From CAWBRY01 sp963791295 (GTDB lineage Bacteria; Bacteroidota; Bacteroidia; Chitinophagales; Chitinophagaceae), in assembly GCA_963791295.1 (NCBI GenBank), contig CAWBRY010000003.1:186001-250000 (forward strand): 64,000 nt of DNA. The letters are read 5' to 3'. The notes under the pieces were generated by a model. The model had not been told where the DNA came from. It made no database searches and saw only the letters and a program-made list of their open reading frames with translations. The position numbers and the translations under genes are program-made. Numbering within the stretch: the stretch's first letter is position 1; the number at the start of each line of letters is the position of its first letter. Shown piece after piece: positions 35,915 to 42,804 of this stretch.

Positions 35915-36529
35915 CTAGGATTTTTTAATCAGCATCCTTGAAATATCATTGATCAGGGCCTGGACTTCGCTGTCTTTCAGGCTATCGTAAATCTTTACAA
36001 CATCTCCGTTCCTGTCAACCAGCGCCCAAAACTGCGTATGCAAGAAATCTTCATCAATGCTTCTTAGGTTATTGGCCGGGTCGTCTATCCTATAACTTGT
36101 GCGTGCCATGTTGTACAAACTATCCTTTCTTCCCGTCAGGAATATCCATTTGGATGTGTTCACTCCCAACGAATCTGAATAATGCTTCAACTGAGCAGCT
36201 GAATCGGTTTCCGGATTGCAGGTGTGAGAAAGGATAAGAAAATTATCCTGGTCCTTGAATCGTTCGTAAACCCGCTTCAGATTATTATTCATTTTAGGGC
36301 AGATACCCTTGCAGGTCGTGAAGAAAAAAGTGGAGACGAAAAGTTTTCCCGCTACATCTTTTTCGGAAACCAATTTCCCGTCCTGGTTGATGAATGAAAA
36401 AGGTCTGACATAGCTGATCGGGGGGACTTTCTTCTCTCCAAAGCTGGGTATGACCATGGTCAACACCAGATAGAAGCCAGCAACGAGCACCACAAAGAAC
36501 GCTATATAAAACAAGGTCTTTTTCGACAT
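35915..36529 (-). CDS. SCO1/SenC family copper-binding thioredoxin-like protein
   Basis: Protein of 204 aa with one N-terminal membrane anchor (about 5-25) and a periplasmic thioredoxin fold. The copper/redox motif CKGIC (Cys73, Cys77) in FTTCKGICPKM and the distal His164 in DFLHTQF are present. SCO proteins deliver copper to the CuA site of cytochrome oxidase or reduce it. The ATG at 36529 is chosen over a TTG at 36598, since the promoter TTG-N21-TAACTTTG lies between them. The fur-family gene follows. Confidence 0.9.
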   Translation of the reverse strand: MSKKTLFYIAFFVVLVAGFYLVLTMVIPSFGEKKVPPISYVRPFSFINQDGKLVSEKDVAGKLFVSTFFFTTCKGICPKMNNNLKRVYERFKDQDNFLILSHTCNPETDSAAQLKHYSDSLGVNTSKWIFLTGRKDSLYNMARTSYRIDDPANNLRSIDEDFLHTQFWALVDRNGDVVKIYDSLKDSEVQALINDISRMLIKKS

Positions 36530-36546
36530 CACTTGACAGGTAGCGA

Positions 36547-36578
36547 CAAAGTTAATTCGAAGGCGCAAGAACAGGCAA
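36547..36578 (-). promoter_or_regulatory. Promoter of the SCO1-fur pair
   Basis: Read on the minus strand: TTG (36578-36576), 21 bases, then TAACTTTG (36554-36547), an exact TAnnTTTG -7 box. The predicted transcript start is about ten bases before the ATG at 36529. It lies back-to-back with the MerC promoter. Confidence 0.65.
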
Positions 36579-36591
36579 TTTCTACTTACAT

Positions 36592-36626
36592 TTTGCAACT
36601 ATGTTGCCTTTTTTTACCTACCTTTG
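36592..36626 (+). promoter_or_regulatory. Promoter of the MerC-domain gene
   Basis: TTTG (36592-36595), 23 bases, then TACCTTTG (36619-36626), an exact match to the Bacteroidota consensus. The -7 box ends seven bases before the ATG at 36634, so the transcript would be nearly leaderless. The position shows that an upstream ATG at 36601 lies inside the promoter and is not the start. Confidence 0.7.
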
Positions 36627-36633
36627 CAGCCTT

Positions 36634-37026
36634 ATGAAGTCGAGAGTCAATTGGGACGTATTAGGAATTGGTGCTTCCCTGGCATGTGCTATTCATTGTG
36701 CCCTTCTACCCCTGTTTTTAACCAGTCTGCCTTTATTTGGGATCAATATCATCAACAACATCAGCTTTGAAATGGGGATGATCCTGTTGGCTTTTATCAT
36801 CGGTACTTATTCGCTTTATCATGGCTTTAAGAAACATCACCATAGTTGGATACCGTTAACGGTGTTTCTTATTGGGTTCATATTTTTGGTGCTCAAGCAA
36901 TTTTTCATCCAGTATGAGACCTGGCTATTGATCCCGGCGGTGATTGGTATCATTTCAGCACATCTGCTGAATTACCGGTCCTGCCGTATTCATGCGCATG
37001 CGCATTCAGATGATTGTGAGCATTGA
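36634..37026 (+). CDS. MerC-domain membrane protein
   Basis: Protein of 130 aa with four membrane segments (about 8-30, 42-60, 70-87, 95-113). CAIHC (Cys18, His21, Cys22) inside the first helix and the RSCRIHAHAH plus DDCEH tail supply cysteines and histidines for metal contact. MerC proteins import mercury in some operons, but in Bacteroidota stand-alone members lack mer genes and probably handle another soft or transition metal. Proximity to SCO1 and Fur supports that. The start at 36634 is fixed by the promoter. Confidence 0.85.
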   Translation: MKSRVNWDVLGIGASLACAIHCALLPLFLTSLPLFGINIINNISFEMGMILLAFIIGTYSLYHGFKKHHHSWIPLTVFLIGFIFLVLKQFFIQYETWLLIPAVIGIISAHLLNYRSCRIHAHAHSDDCEH

Positions 37027-37028
37027 AA

Positions 37029-37052
37029 ACTCAGATACTAGATGCTAGATAA
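37029..37052. repeat. CTAGATR heptanucleotide array after the MerC gene
   Basis: Steps CTCAGAT, ACTAGAT, GCTAGAT begin two bases after the MerC stop codon. The 20 bases 37033-37052 are identical to 16498-16517 at the end of the aminotransferase gene. The next gene starts at 37064. Confidence 0.7.
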
Positions 37053-37063
37053 ATTAATGTACA

Positions 37064-37486
37064 ATGAAGAATTTTTTACCTGTTATCTGTCTTTTCTTAG
37101 CACTGTCCGCTAGTGCTCAATCAAAAGATGAAGCGGAGATCCGCAGGATTTTAGATGACCAGACGGCGGCATGGAACCACGGCGATTTGCAAAATTTCAT
37201 GAAAGGCTATTGGAAAAACGATTCGCTGATGTTCATCAGTAAGAATGGCGTCACTTACGGATGGACGAACACACTCGATAGATATAAAAAGAATTATCCG
37301 GATACTGCGGCGATGGGAAAACTTTCTTTTACGATCATTTCGGTCCAGCCACTTTCAGAAACTTACTATCATGTGATTGGCAAATGGGATCTCGCGCGAA
37401 GCATTGGAAATCTAAGTGGCCATTACACCCTTGTATTTAAAAAAATAAATGGGATTTGGCAGATCGTCGCCGACCACAGCAGTTAG
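37064..37486 (+). CDS. Secreted SnoaL/DUF4440-like NTF2-fold protein
   Basis: Protein of 140 aa with a signal peptide (1-18, ending SAQ) and an NTF2-like domain. The opening AEIRRILDDQTAAWNHGDLQNFMKGY, the middle RYKKNYPD and the closing GHYTLVFKKINGIWQIVADHSS follow the DUF4440/SnoaL pattern. Members range from isomerases to binding proteins, so no reaction can be given. It starts 37 bases after the MerC gene, across a heptanucleotide array. Confidence 0.82.
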   Translation: MKNFLPVICLFLALSASAQSKDEAEIRRILDDQTAAWNHGDLQNFMKGYWKNDSLMFISKNGVTYGWTNTLDRYKKNYPDTAAMGKLSFTIISVQPLSETYYHVIGKWDLARSIGNLSGHYTLVFKKINGIWQIVADHSS

Positions 37487-37495
37487 CATTAACAA

Positions 37496-37948
37496 TCAAT
37501 TTGTCTCCACCCCATAATCGCGTTTCTTACGAGACTGGAGTTTGCCAAAAGCAAAGAAGGAAAGTATCAGCCCAAACGAAGAAAATAAGATATCATAATA
37601 ATCGAACGTACGTCCGAAATGAGGAATTCTTTGCAGGTATTCATTCACGACCAGCATTCCAAAGCCTAATACGCAAACCAGTCGCAGGTCATACATAGTC
37701 TGGATCCTGAAAATACGAGCCAACAGGAAATTCCGTCCGCTAAAGAACCAATAAGCGCCAAAAGGAATCAGGAAAGAGCCAAAAAGATTGGGAGCAATGC
37801 CCAGGAAAAACTTAAAAGGTTCTTCAAACAAATTTAGTGGCCGAATGATGAATTTAACTGTCCAGATCAATATCGTGCCGACAATGACGAACCATCTGCT
37901 GATTTGCTTTAGCTCCATATTATTGAATGGGATTCTAAAATACTTCAT
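37496..37948 (-). CDS. Small membrane protein with VanZ-like C-terminal motif
   Basis: Protein of 150 aa with about four membrane segments. The stretch NEYLQRIPHFGRTFDYYDILFSSFG recalls the ExxQ...P.R..D..D...N..G pattern of VanZ-like proteins, but the asparagine is replaced and similarity is remote. Function unknown. An internal ATG at 37918 is an alternative start. It faces the end of the NTF2-fold gene nine bases away. Confidence 0.6.
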   Translation of the reverse strand: MKYFRIPFNNMELKQISRWFVIVGTILIWTVKFIIRPLNLFEEPFKFFLGIAPNLFGSFLIPFGAYWFFSGRNFLLARIFRIQTMYDLRLVCVLGFGMLVVNEYLQRIPHFGRTFDYYDILFSSFGLILSFFAFGKLQSRKKRDYGVETN

Positions 37949-37999
37949 TTTAACGATGTTCCTATCGCCCGAAACTGGTATTTTGAGACACCTGAAATT

Positions 38000-38773
38000 T
38001 TATTGAATCAGAATGTTCCGGAATTCCAGGGAATCGCCTCCAAATACATTGAAGTCTACTTTTGAAATGATTCCGTTTACTCTGCCTTCATCGCTGTGTT
38101 GCCAGAAGATCCAACCGCGTTTAATGCGGGGTTGATGGGGTTGATAATAGTGCGCTACCCATAAAGGATATTGATCGAATTCAACGCCCAGGCAGCGGTT
38201 ATAGAAATCCACGTTGGTATAGATAATGGGTTTGACATGGTAATAATTTTCAACAACGTCCAACCACTTCTTAATTCCTTTCTTTAGTTCTGCGATTGAA
38301 GTACCGTTCAATTGTTCCACATCCAATACAGGCGGCAGGTCCCCAGGTTTAAGATCCACTTTGCTGATAAAATTCTCTGCCTGCATTCTTCCATCCTTGG
38401 AAGGAATATAAAAATGATAGGCTCCGCGGATAATGCCATTGGCTTTTGCTTTTTTCCAATTGCGACCATACTGGGGGTCCATATTGCCAATTCCTTCAGT
38501 GGCTTTTATGAACGTAAATCCCAATCGAACCTCTCTGACCTGCATGCTTTTAACCTCTTCCCAGGCTATGGTGTATTGAAATCGCGACACATCGATGCCA
38601 TGTATAGAATAACTCTCAGGAATTTTAATCCCAAACTCGGGGTAGTGAGTAAACTTTGCCCTCCCATATTTCAGCCAGTTAATTCCTATCCACGCTATAA
38701 CGACCACAGCAATCAGACCGAGAATCGTAAATACTATCTTTCGAATGATCTTTTTTTGTTTACGGGAAGGCAT
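38000..38773 (-). CDS. Membrane-anchored GH25 lysozyme-like muramidase
   Basis: Protein of 257 aa: basic N-terminus, one membrane anchor (about 10-32), then a GH25 domain. Visible elements are HGIDVSRFQ (Asp61), FIKATEG, GAYHFY, the catalytic pair in PPVLDVEQL (Asp151, Glu153), PIIYTN, and PLWVAHY. It should cut the MurNAc-GlcNAc bond of peptidoglycan, tethered to the inner or outer membrane. It may serve in wall remodelling or against other bacteria; no immunity gene is evident. Confidence 0.9.
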   Translation of the reverse strand: MPSRKQKKIIRKIVFTILGLIAVVVIAWIGINWLKYGRAKFTHYPEFGIKIPESYSIHGIDVSRFQYTIAWEEVKSMQVREVRLGFTFIKATEGIGNMDPQYGRNWKKAKANGIIRGAYHFYIPSKDGRMQAENFISKVDLKPGDLPPVLDVEQLNGTSIAELKKGIKKWLDVVENYYHVKPIIYTNVDFYNRCLGVEFDQYPLWVAHYYQPHQPRIKRGWIFWQHSDEGRVNGIISKVDFNVFGGDSLEFRNILIQ

Positions 38774-38865
38774 CTTGGGAAATTATGATTATCGGCAAAA
38801 AATAAAACAAAAAGCCAAAATAAGTACTATATTGTTTGTCCTACTTTTTTACCAAACTTACAATT

Positions 38866-39441
38866 ATGAGAAAGCTAACATTTTACCGGATCAAGGCCGT
38901 GATCCTATTTCTGTTCATACTCGCAACTACTTCCTATGGCCAGGAACAAAGCTCGCGCAAGATTGACTGGAGCAAAGACACGATCTCCAGTGCAGATGTT
39001 AAAGGTGCAAAGGACACCTATCTGAACATCATCAGGGGTGGTGGGCAAAAAAACGCTACGGAGCAGATTACGCTTCCGGTGGACAAATTAAAAGAAGTAA
39101 TGGACGCCTGCGCTGCAAACAATGTTACCGAAGTAGTGGTCTATATTATATCCCTTCGCCAAAATGATCTGGCTCGTTACCGTAGAATGAACCCGGAATT
39201 CACTGGGCCCGACGACCAATTAAAGGGCAGCCAGACTCTGGTTTTTAAAGTGCCGCGCTCCGCTTTTGCAGACGTGCTCACTTCGAAAGCCAAATCGTCC
39301 GGAAATCCTTTAATGATGAGCTTGATGGCAGCAGGTCTATTAATCATGGACTCTCCATACACAGATTTGCCGCCTGCCGATAAAAGCGTATACCTGACGC
39401 TTGGAAAGATCTGTCCGCCGCCAGCCAGTTGTAACAAATAG
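38866..39441 (+). CDS. Secreted protein of unknown function
   Basis: Protein of 191 aa with a clear signal peptide (1-25, ending SYGQ). The mature part contains a conserved-looking RYRRMNPEFTGPDDQLKGSQ stretch and a C-terminal CPPPASCNK with two cysteines that may form a disulfide. I recognise no family. An in-frame TTG at 38836 would add ten residues ahead of the signal peptide and is rejected. The gene ends four bases from the end of the convergent TPR gene. Confidence 0.65.
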   Translation: MRKLTFYRIKAVILFLFILATTSYGQEQSSRKIDWSKDTISSADVKGAKDTYLNIIRGGGQKNATEQITLPVDKLKEVMDACAANNVTEVVVYIISLRQNDLARYRRMNPEFTGPDDQLKGSQTLVFKVPRSAFADVLTSKAKSSGNPLMMSLMAAGLLIMDSPYTDLPPADKSVYLTLGKICPPPASCNK

Positions 39442-39445
39442 GCGA

Positions 39446-41257
39446 TCAGTTTTTTTCTTCGATGGATTGATTGGATTCTTCCTCAGACCCAAGTTTTGTG
39501 AGAGGACTTTTTTTCCTCCCAAAAAGTCTTGCAGGAGAAAATCTGCCTCGGATTTTTATTAAATGCCTTGATAGGAGATAATGGATGAGTTTGTGTTCCA
39601 GGAAATGATGGACGGGTAAGAGAATCGAAATAATTCCAATCTTGATCAACCAAACCTTCCAGGGTTCACCATGAGTCATGTGATGTATTCGTGTGTCCAG
39701 TATCAGGATAATAAACTCGAATAGAAAAATCAGTGAAAGAAATCCCATCAGCCGGATAGTAAAGGTGGAAACTTTAAACATGCCAATCATCAACATGATC
39801 ACAAAAGCCGTTGCTACGATAATCGTGATCAACATGTATTGAAGGTTGTATTTCCGTTGCAGGTGTTGCAATGCCAATTCCACTTTTCGTTGTTGCTGTT
39901 TCGTCTCGTTGTCGATCTCCAGTAAAGCCAGGTCTTTTTCTTTTCCGAGCAGGTCCACACTATCCTTGTAATTGTCATATTGAATATTGTAAGCCAGTGC
40001 TAATTTATAATCGCCCTGTAGTTGATATAGATTTTTTAATGTGTAGCTAAAGTATTTTAGATTGTTCAGGTCGGACGCAGCTCTGGAAAGTTCCAGTGAT
40101 TTTTGATAATAGGTGATCGCCGTGGGTATATCCTTCAGTTGCTCCATGCAGTCAGCAAACTCTCCAAAGAAGTTCTTCTTCGAGGTTAGATCATATCCTA
40201 TATTAAATGAGTTCTCCGCCTTTTTGAAATGAAAAGCTGCGCTGTCTGGCATTCCTCCATACAGGTAGATCTCTGCCAACATCCAATCGATATAATCCGG
40301 ACCCGTATTGACAAATACATTTTTTAGTTCAGGTTTGGCATCCAGGTAAGCAATTGTAAAAGATGGTTTCTCTTTTAATAGCATGTAAGAAAAAAGAATC
40401 TTTTCAGCATCAATTTTTTGTAGGACGTCATGTGTAGAATCTGCCAGTTCAATGGCTTGTTGTAAATGCTCTTTGGCCGGCGCGTAGTCCGAAACTTTTG
40501 CGAGGAATATGTGGTCGTCAGTCTGGGCTTTAATGTTGTTATTCCTTTTATTGATGATCAGGCTCCGGTATAAATAGGTTTTTGCATCCTCATCCTTTCC
40601 CAGTTTTTTATAAAGATTAGCAATGGCATGAAATACCGGTGGCAACAATGCTTCATCTTTTTGTTTTACGGCTATGTTGTGCGCATTTGTGTAGGTCTTA
40701 AAAGCCGTCAATATATCTGATTTCTGAAGATATACATCCCCCAGTTGAATCGCGCAGATCACTTTGGCAGAATCATTTTCGCTATTTAATGCGGTCGTAA
40801 AGGACAGGCTGGCGTTGGACAACGCACCATTCAGATTTCCTTCCACCACGTTTAACGCAGCCATGTTAGAATAAGCGAGCGCTATATAGTCAGTCAGATT
40901 ATTGGCTTTTGCATAGTCTAGTGCCCTTTCGATATAACTTTTTGTGTTGTTAGACCTGTCTTTCGTAGAAGCGCCGGTTGACCGATATCCTGCATTGGCG
41001 AACAGGGCTCGAAGCACCTGCTGACGATCCAGGGTTGATTCTGCCAACATGATCTGTTTTTCGATGAGACTGTCGCCGGCGGTAAAATTCTTGTTAGCGT
41101 AATAATAATCTGAAAGCCTTTCGAGGTTCTTTATTTTCTCAACTTCGGAGCGCGAACTATTAACGCTTCGAAGCAGGCTATCCTCGATATATTGCTGTCC
41201 ATTGATGGCTGGACAAATAGCAGTCAGTAAAAAGACTATGATTAAATGATTCCGCAT
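39446..41257 (-). CDS. TPR protein with C-terminal membrane segments, no kinase domain
   Basis: Protein of 603 aa. A signal peptide (about 1-20) leads to a long array of TPR-like helices (about 30-450), a short coiled coil (DLALLEIDNETKQQQRKVEL) and then about three to four membrane segments (from about 465), ending in a charged cytosolic tail. The front half matches TPR histidine kinases of this phylum, yet the kinase core is replaced by membrane helices. It may pass a signal to another protein. The ATG at 41257 gives the proper signal peptide; a TTG at 41281 is not preferred. Confidence 0.75.
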   Translation of the reverse strand: MRNHLIIVFLLTAICPAINGQQYIEDSLLRSVNSSRSEVEKIKNLERLSDYYYANKNFTAGDSLIEKQIMLAESTLDRQQVLRALFANAGYRSTGASTKDRSNNTKSYIERALDYAKANNLTDYIALAYSNMAALNVVEGNLNGALSNASLSFTTALNSENDSAKVICAIQLGDVYLQKSDILTAFKTYTNAHNIAVKQKDEALLPPVFHAIANLYKKLGKDEDAKTYLYRSLIINKRNNNIKAQTDDHIFLAKVSDYAPAKEHLQQAIELADSTHDVLQKIDAEKILFSYMLLKEKPSFTIAYLDAKPELKNVFVNTGPDYIDWMLAEIYLYGGMPDSAAFHFKKAENSFNIGYDLTSKKNFFGEFADCMEQLKDIPTAITYYQKSLELSRAASDLNNLKYFSYTLKNLYQLQGDYKLALAYNIQYDNYKDSVDLLGKEKDLALLEIDNETKQQQRKVELALQHLQRKYNLQYMLITIIVATAFVIMLMIGMFKVSTFTIRLMGFLSLIFLFEFIILILDTRIHHMTHGEPWKVWLIKIGIISILLPVHHFLEHKLIHYLLSRHLIKIRGRFSPARLFGRKKSPLTKLGSEEESNQSIEEKN

Positions 41258-41310
41258 GATCGCTATGATACGATGATGCAAAGATGGGGTAGATAAGGCG
41301 ATTGTGGATG

Positions 41311-42147
41311 CTACAGGGTTATTTTAGCTCCCAGGGTTGCATAAAACATATTCTGGCCTTTCTCGGAGAGGTCTGGCCGATTGGCTACCGTAAGTAGATT
41401 TTTGGGGACAACGTAAGCAGGAATAAGGATCAATTGCCATTTTTCCTTTCCATAAACAATGGGAGCGGAAAACTCATACGCCAGAATGGTAAAATTGTTT
41501 ACGCTTTCATTGACTGATTGTTCTACTCCAGGAAGGATAAGAAAATTGCTTTGTTTATAATACGATTTCCTGAATTGCTGTGTCCCGACATTTACGCTGG
41601 CAGTAGGGTCGATCACAATGAAGGAAAACTCAGGCAGGTTGAAGCGAAATAGATGATCCAATGCGGCATTAACGCCAAAATCGATTTGCTCGCTGAATTT
41701 TACATCGCCTCCCATCGTCAAGTTAATGAGTTTGTTCCGGGAGGTGAAACTGGCAGCCAATTGCGCCTTCAATGCCGATTCCACCAGTTGGCTGTTGCTC
41801 TTGTAAAAGGGTTTGACAAAATAAATGTTTCCGTTCAACTTATTTTCATGAGAAAAGCGATAGCCCACAGTAGACACGGTTCCGGCATATTGGAATGAAA
41901 CCATTGAATTGTTGACAAATACCGGCGCTGCATTGACATAGAAATTTTTTCCCAATCCAATTTCTGCTAAAGGAAAAAACCCGCTGCTGTTTAAGCTGTC
42001 TGTCCTTCCATAATAGTTCAGATGTGTGTTATAAAAGATGCCGAGTTTGAAGGAAGTTCGATCCGTGGCGGAATCCCTTTGTGATTGTGCCATGAAAGGC
42101 AGAACCCACAAGCACGACAAAACATATCTCTTCCAATTCCTTTTCAT
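41311..42147 (-). CDS. Putative outer-membrane beta-barrel protein
   Basis: Protein of 278 aa with a signal peptide (about 1-22, ending AQS) and a mature part of alternating hydrophobic and polar residues, regular aromatic girdles and a final strand ending in TLGAKITL, all as in small outer-membrane barrels. No specific family is recognised. It lies 53 bases upstream of the TPR gene on the same strand and 63 bases after the low-complexity protein gene, so the three may form one transcript. Confidence 0.65.
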   Translation of the reverse strand: MKRNWKRYVLSCLWVLPFMAQSQRDSATDRTSFKLGIFYNTHLNYYGRTDSLNSSGFFPLAEIGLGKNFYVNAAPVFVNNSMVSFQYAGTVSTVGYRFSHENKLNGNIYFVKPFYKSNSQLVESALKAQLAASFTSRNKLINLTMGGDVKFSEQIDFGVNAALDHLFRFNLPEFSFIVIDPTASVNVGTQQFRKSYYKQSNFLILPGVEQSVNESVNNFTILAYEFSAPIVYGKEKWQLILIPAYVVPKNLLTVANRPDLSEKGQNMFYATLGAKITL

Positions 42148-42210
42148 AAAAATTAGTTGATTGAAAAAATATACCTCCGCCTTAAACAGACGGAGGTATG
42201 ATCTGCGGGG

Positions 42211-42600
42211 CTATTCTTTGTGGAAACTTGCCTTTGCTTCGCTATTTGCGTTAGCGCCAACATTCGAATTGGTTGAAGCATTGACAGCTACATTTGCATC
42301 ACTGGCATTCTTCAAACCATCTTTAGTTGAATTGACATTGTTCAATGTCTGCCTGGCTTGGGCATCAATAGCAGTGGTTGCCTTGTTTCCTGCATCCATC
42401 ACTCTTGTAGTGGTTGACTGAACAACAGTTTTAGTGGCAGTAACCACGGCTTGCGTCGTCTGAGTAATGGCAGTAGTGTTAACTGCGGCATTTACTGCTG
42501 CCTGAGTGGCCGATTGAACACCCAGGTTTAATTGCGAAAAAGCACTTGCAGTAATAAATGTAAAACAACAAAGTGCTATTGCTTTTTGAATCGTCTTCAT
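42211..42600 (-). CDS. Secreted Ala/Thr/Asn-rich low-complexity protein
   Basis: Protein of 129 aa. A signal peptide (1-22, ending AFSQ) is followed by a mature chain made almost only of Ala, Thr, Asn, Val, Gln and Ser, for example ATQAAVNAAVNTTAITQTT. No cysteine remains after cleavage and there are almost no aromatics. Such composition suggests a repetitive helical or amyloid-like secreted fibre or a surface spacer, but no family is recognised. The ATG and signal peptide are convincing, so it is probably real despite its composition. Confidence 0.6.
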   Translation of the reverse strand: MKTIQKAIALCCFTFITASAFSQLNLGVQSATQAAVNAAVNTTAITQTTQAVVTATKTVVQSTTTRVMDAGNKATTAIDAQARQTLNNVNSTKDGLKNASDANVAVNASTNSNVGANANSEAKASFHKE

Positions 42601-42773
42601 AGCTTTTCGTTTTTAAGTGAATAAATAAACTCTTTCAAAAATTAGGGTGGTCGGTGTTGCATCTCAGACCCTATCTTCTCTAGCTGGTTTAATCAAATCA
42701 ATTGGGAAAACTACGATGACATGAAATTTATTTAGCGATATGAATGTCACTAAAAAGTCATGGTTGAGATAGA

Positions 42774-42799
42774 CTGGTGCGTGAGACACGCACCAGGGC
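42774..42799. repeat. Hairpin repeat, copy 1 (GTGCGTG-AGA-CACGCAC)
   Basis: A perfect 10-bp stem CTGGTGCGTG / CACGCACCAG with loop AGA, followed by GGC. The same 26 bases occur at 57115-57140. It sits five bases after the helicase stop (minus strand) and 174 bases before the upstream neighbour's start, a REP-like or terminator position. Confidence 0.75.
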
Positions 42800-42804
42800 G
42801 TGCG

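Noticed and set aside
36601..36633. Upstream ATG for the MerC-domain protein
   Set aside because: It lies between the -33 and -7 elements, so it would not be in the transcript.
42161..42421. Plus-strand frame opposite the Ala/Thr-rich secreted protein
   Set aside because: The open frame is a by-product of the biased composition; the minus-strand frame has a proper signal peptide.
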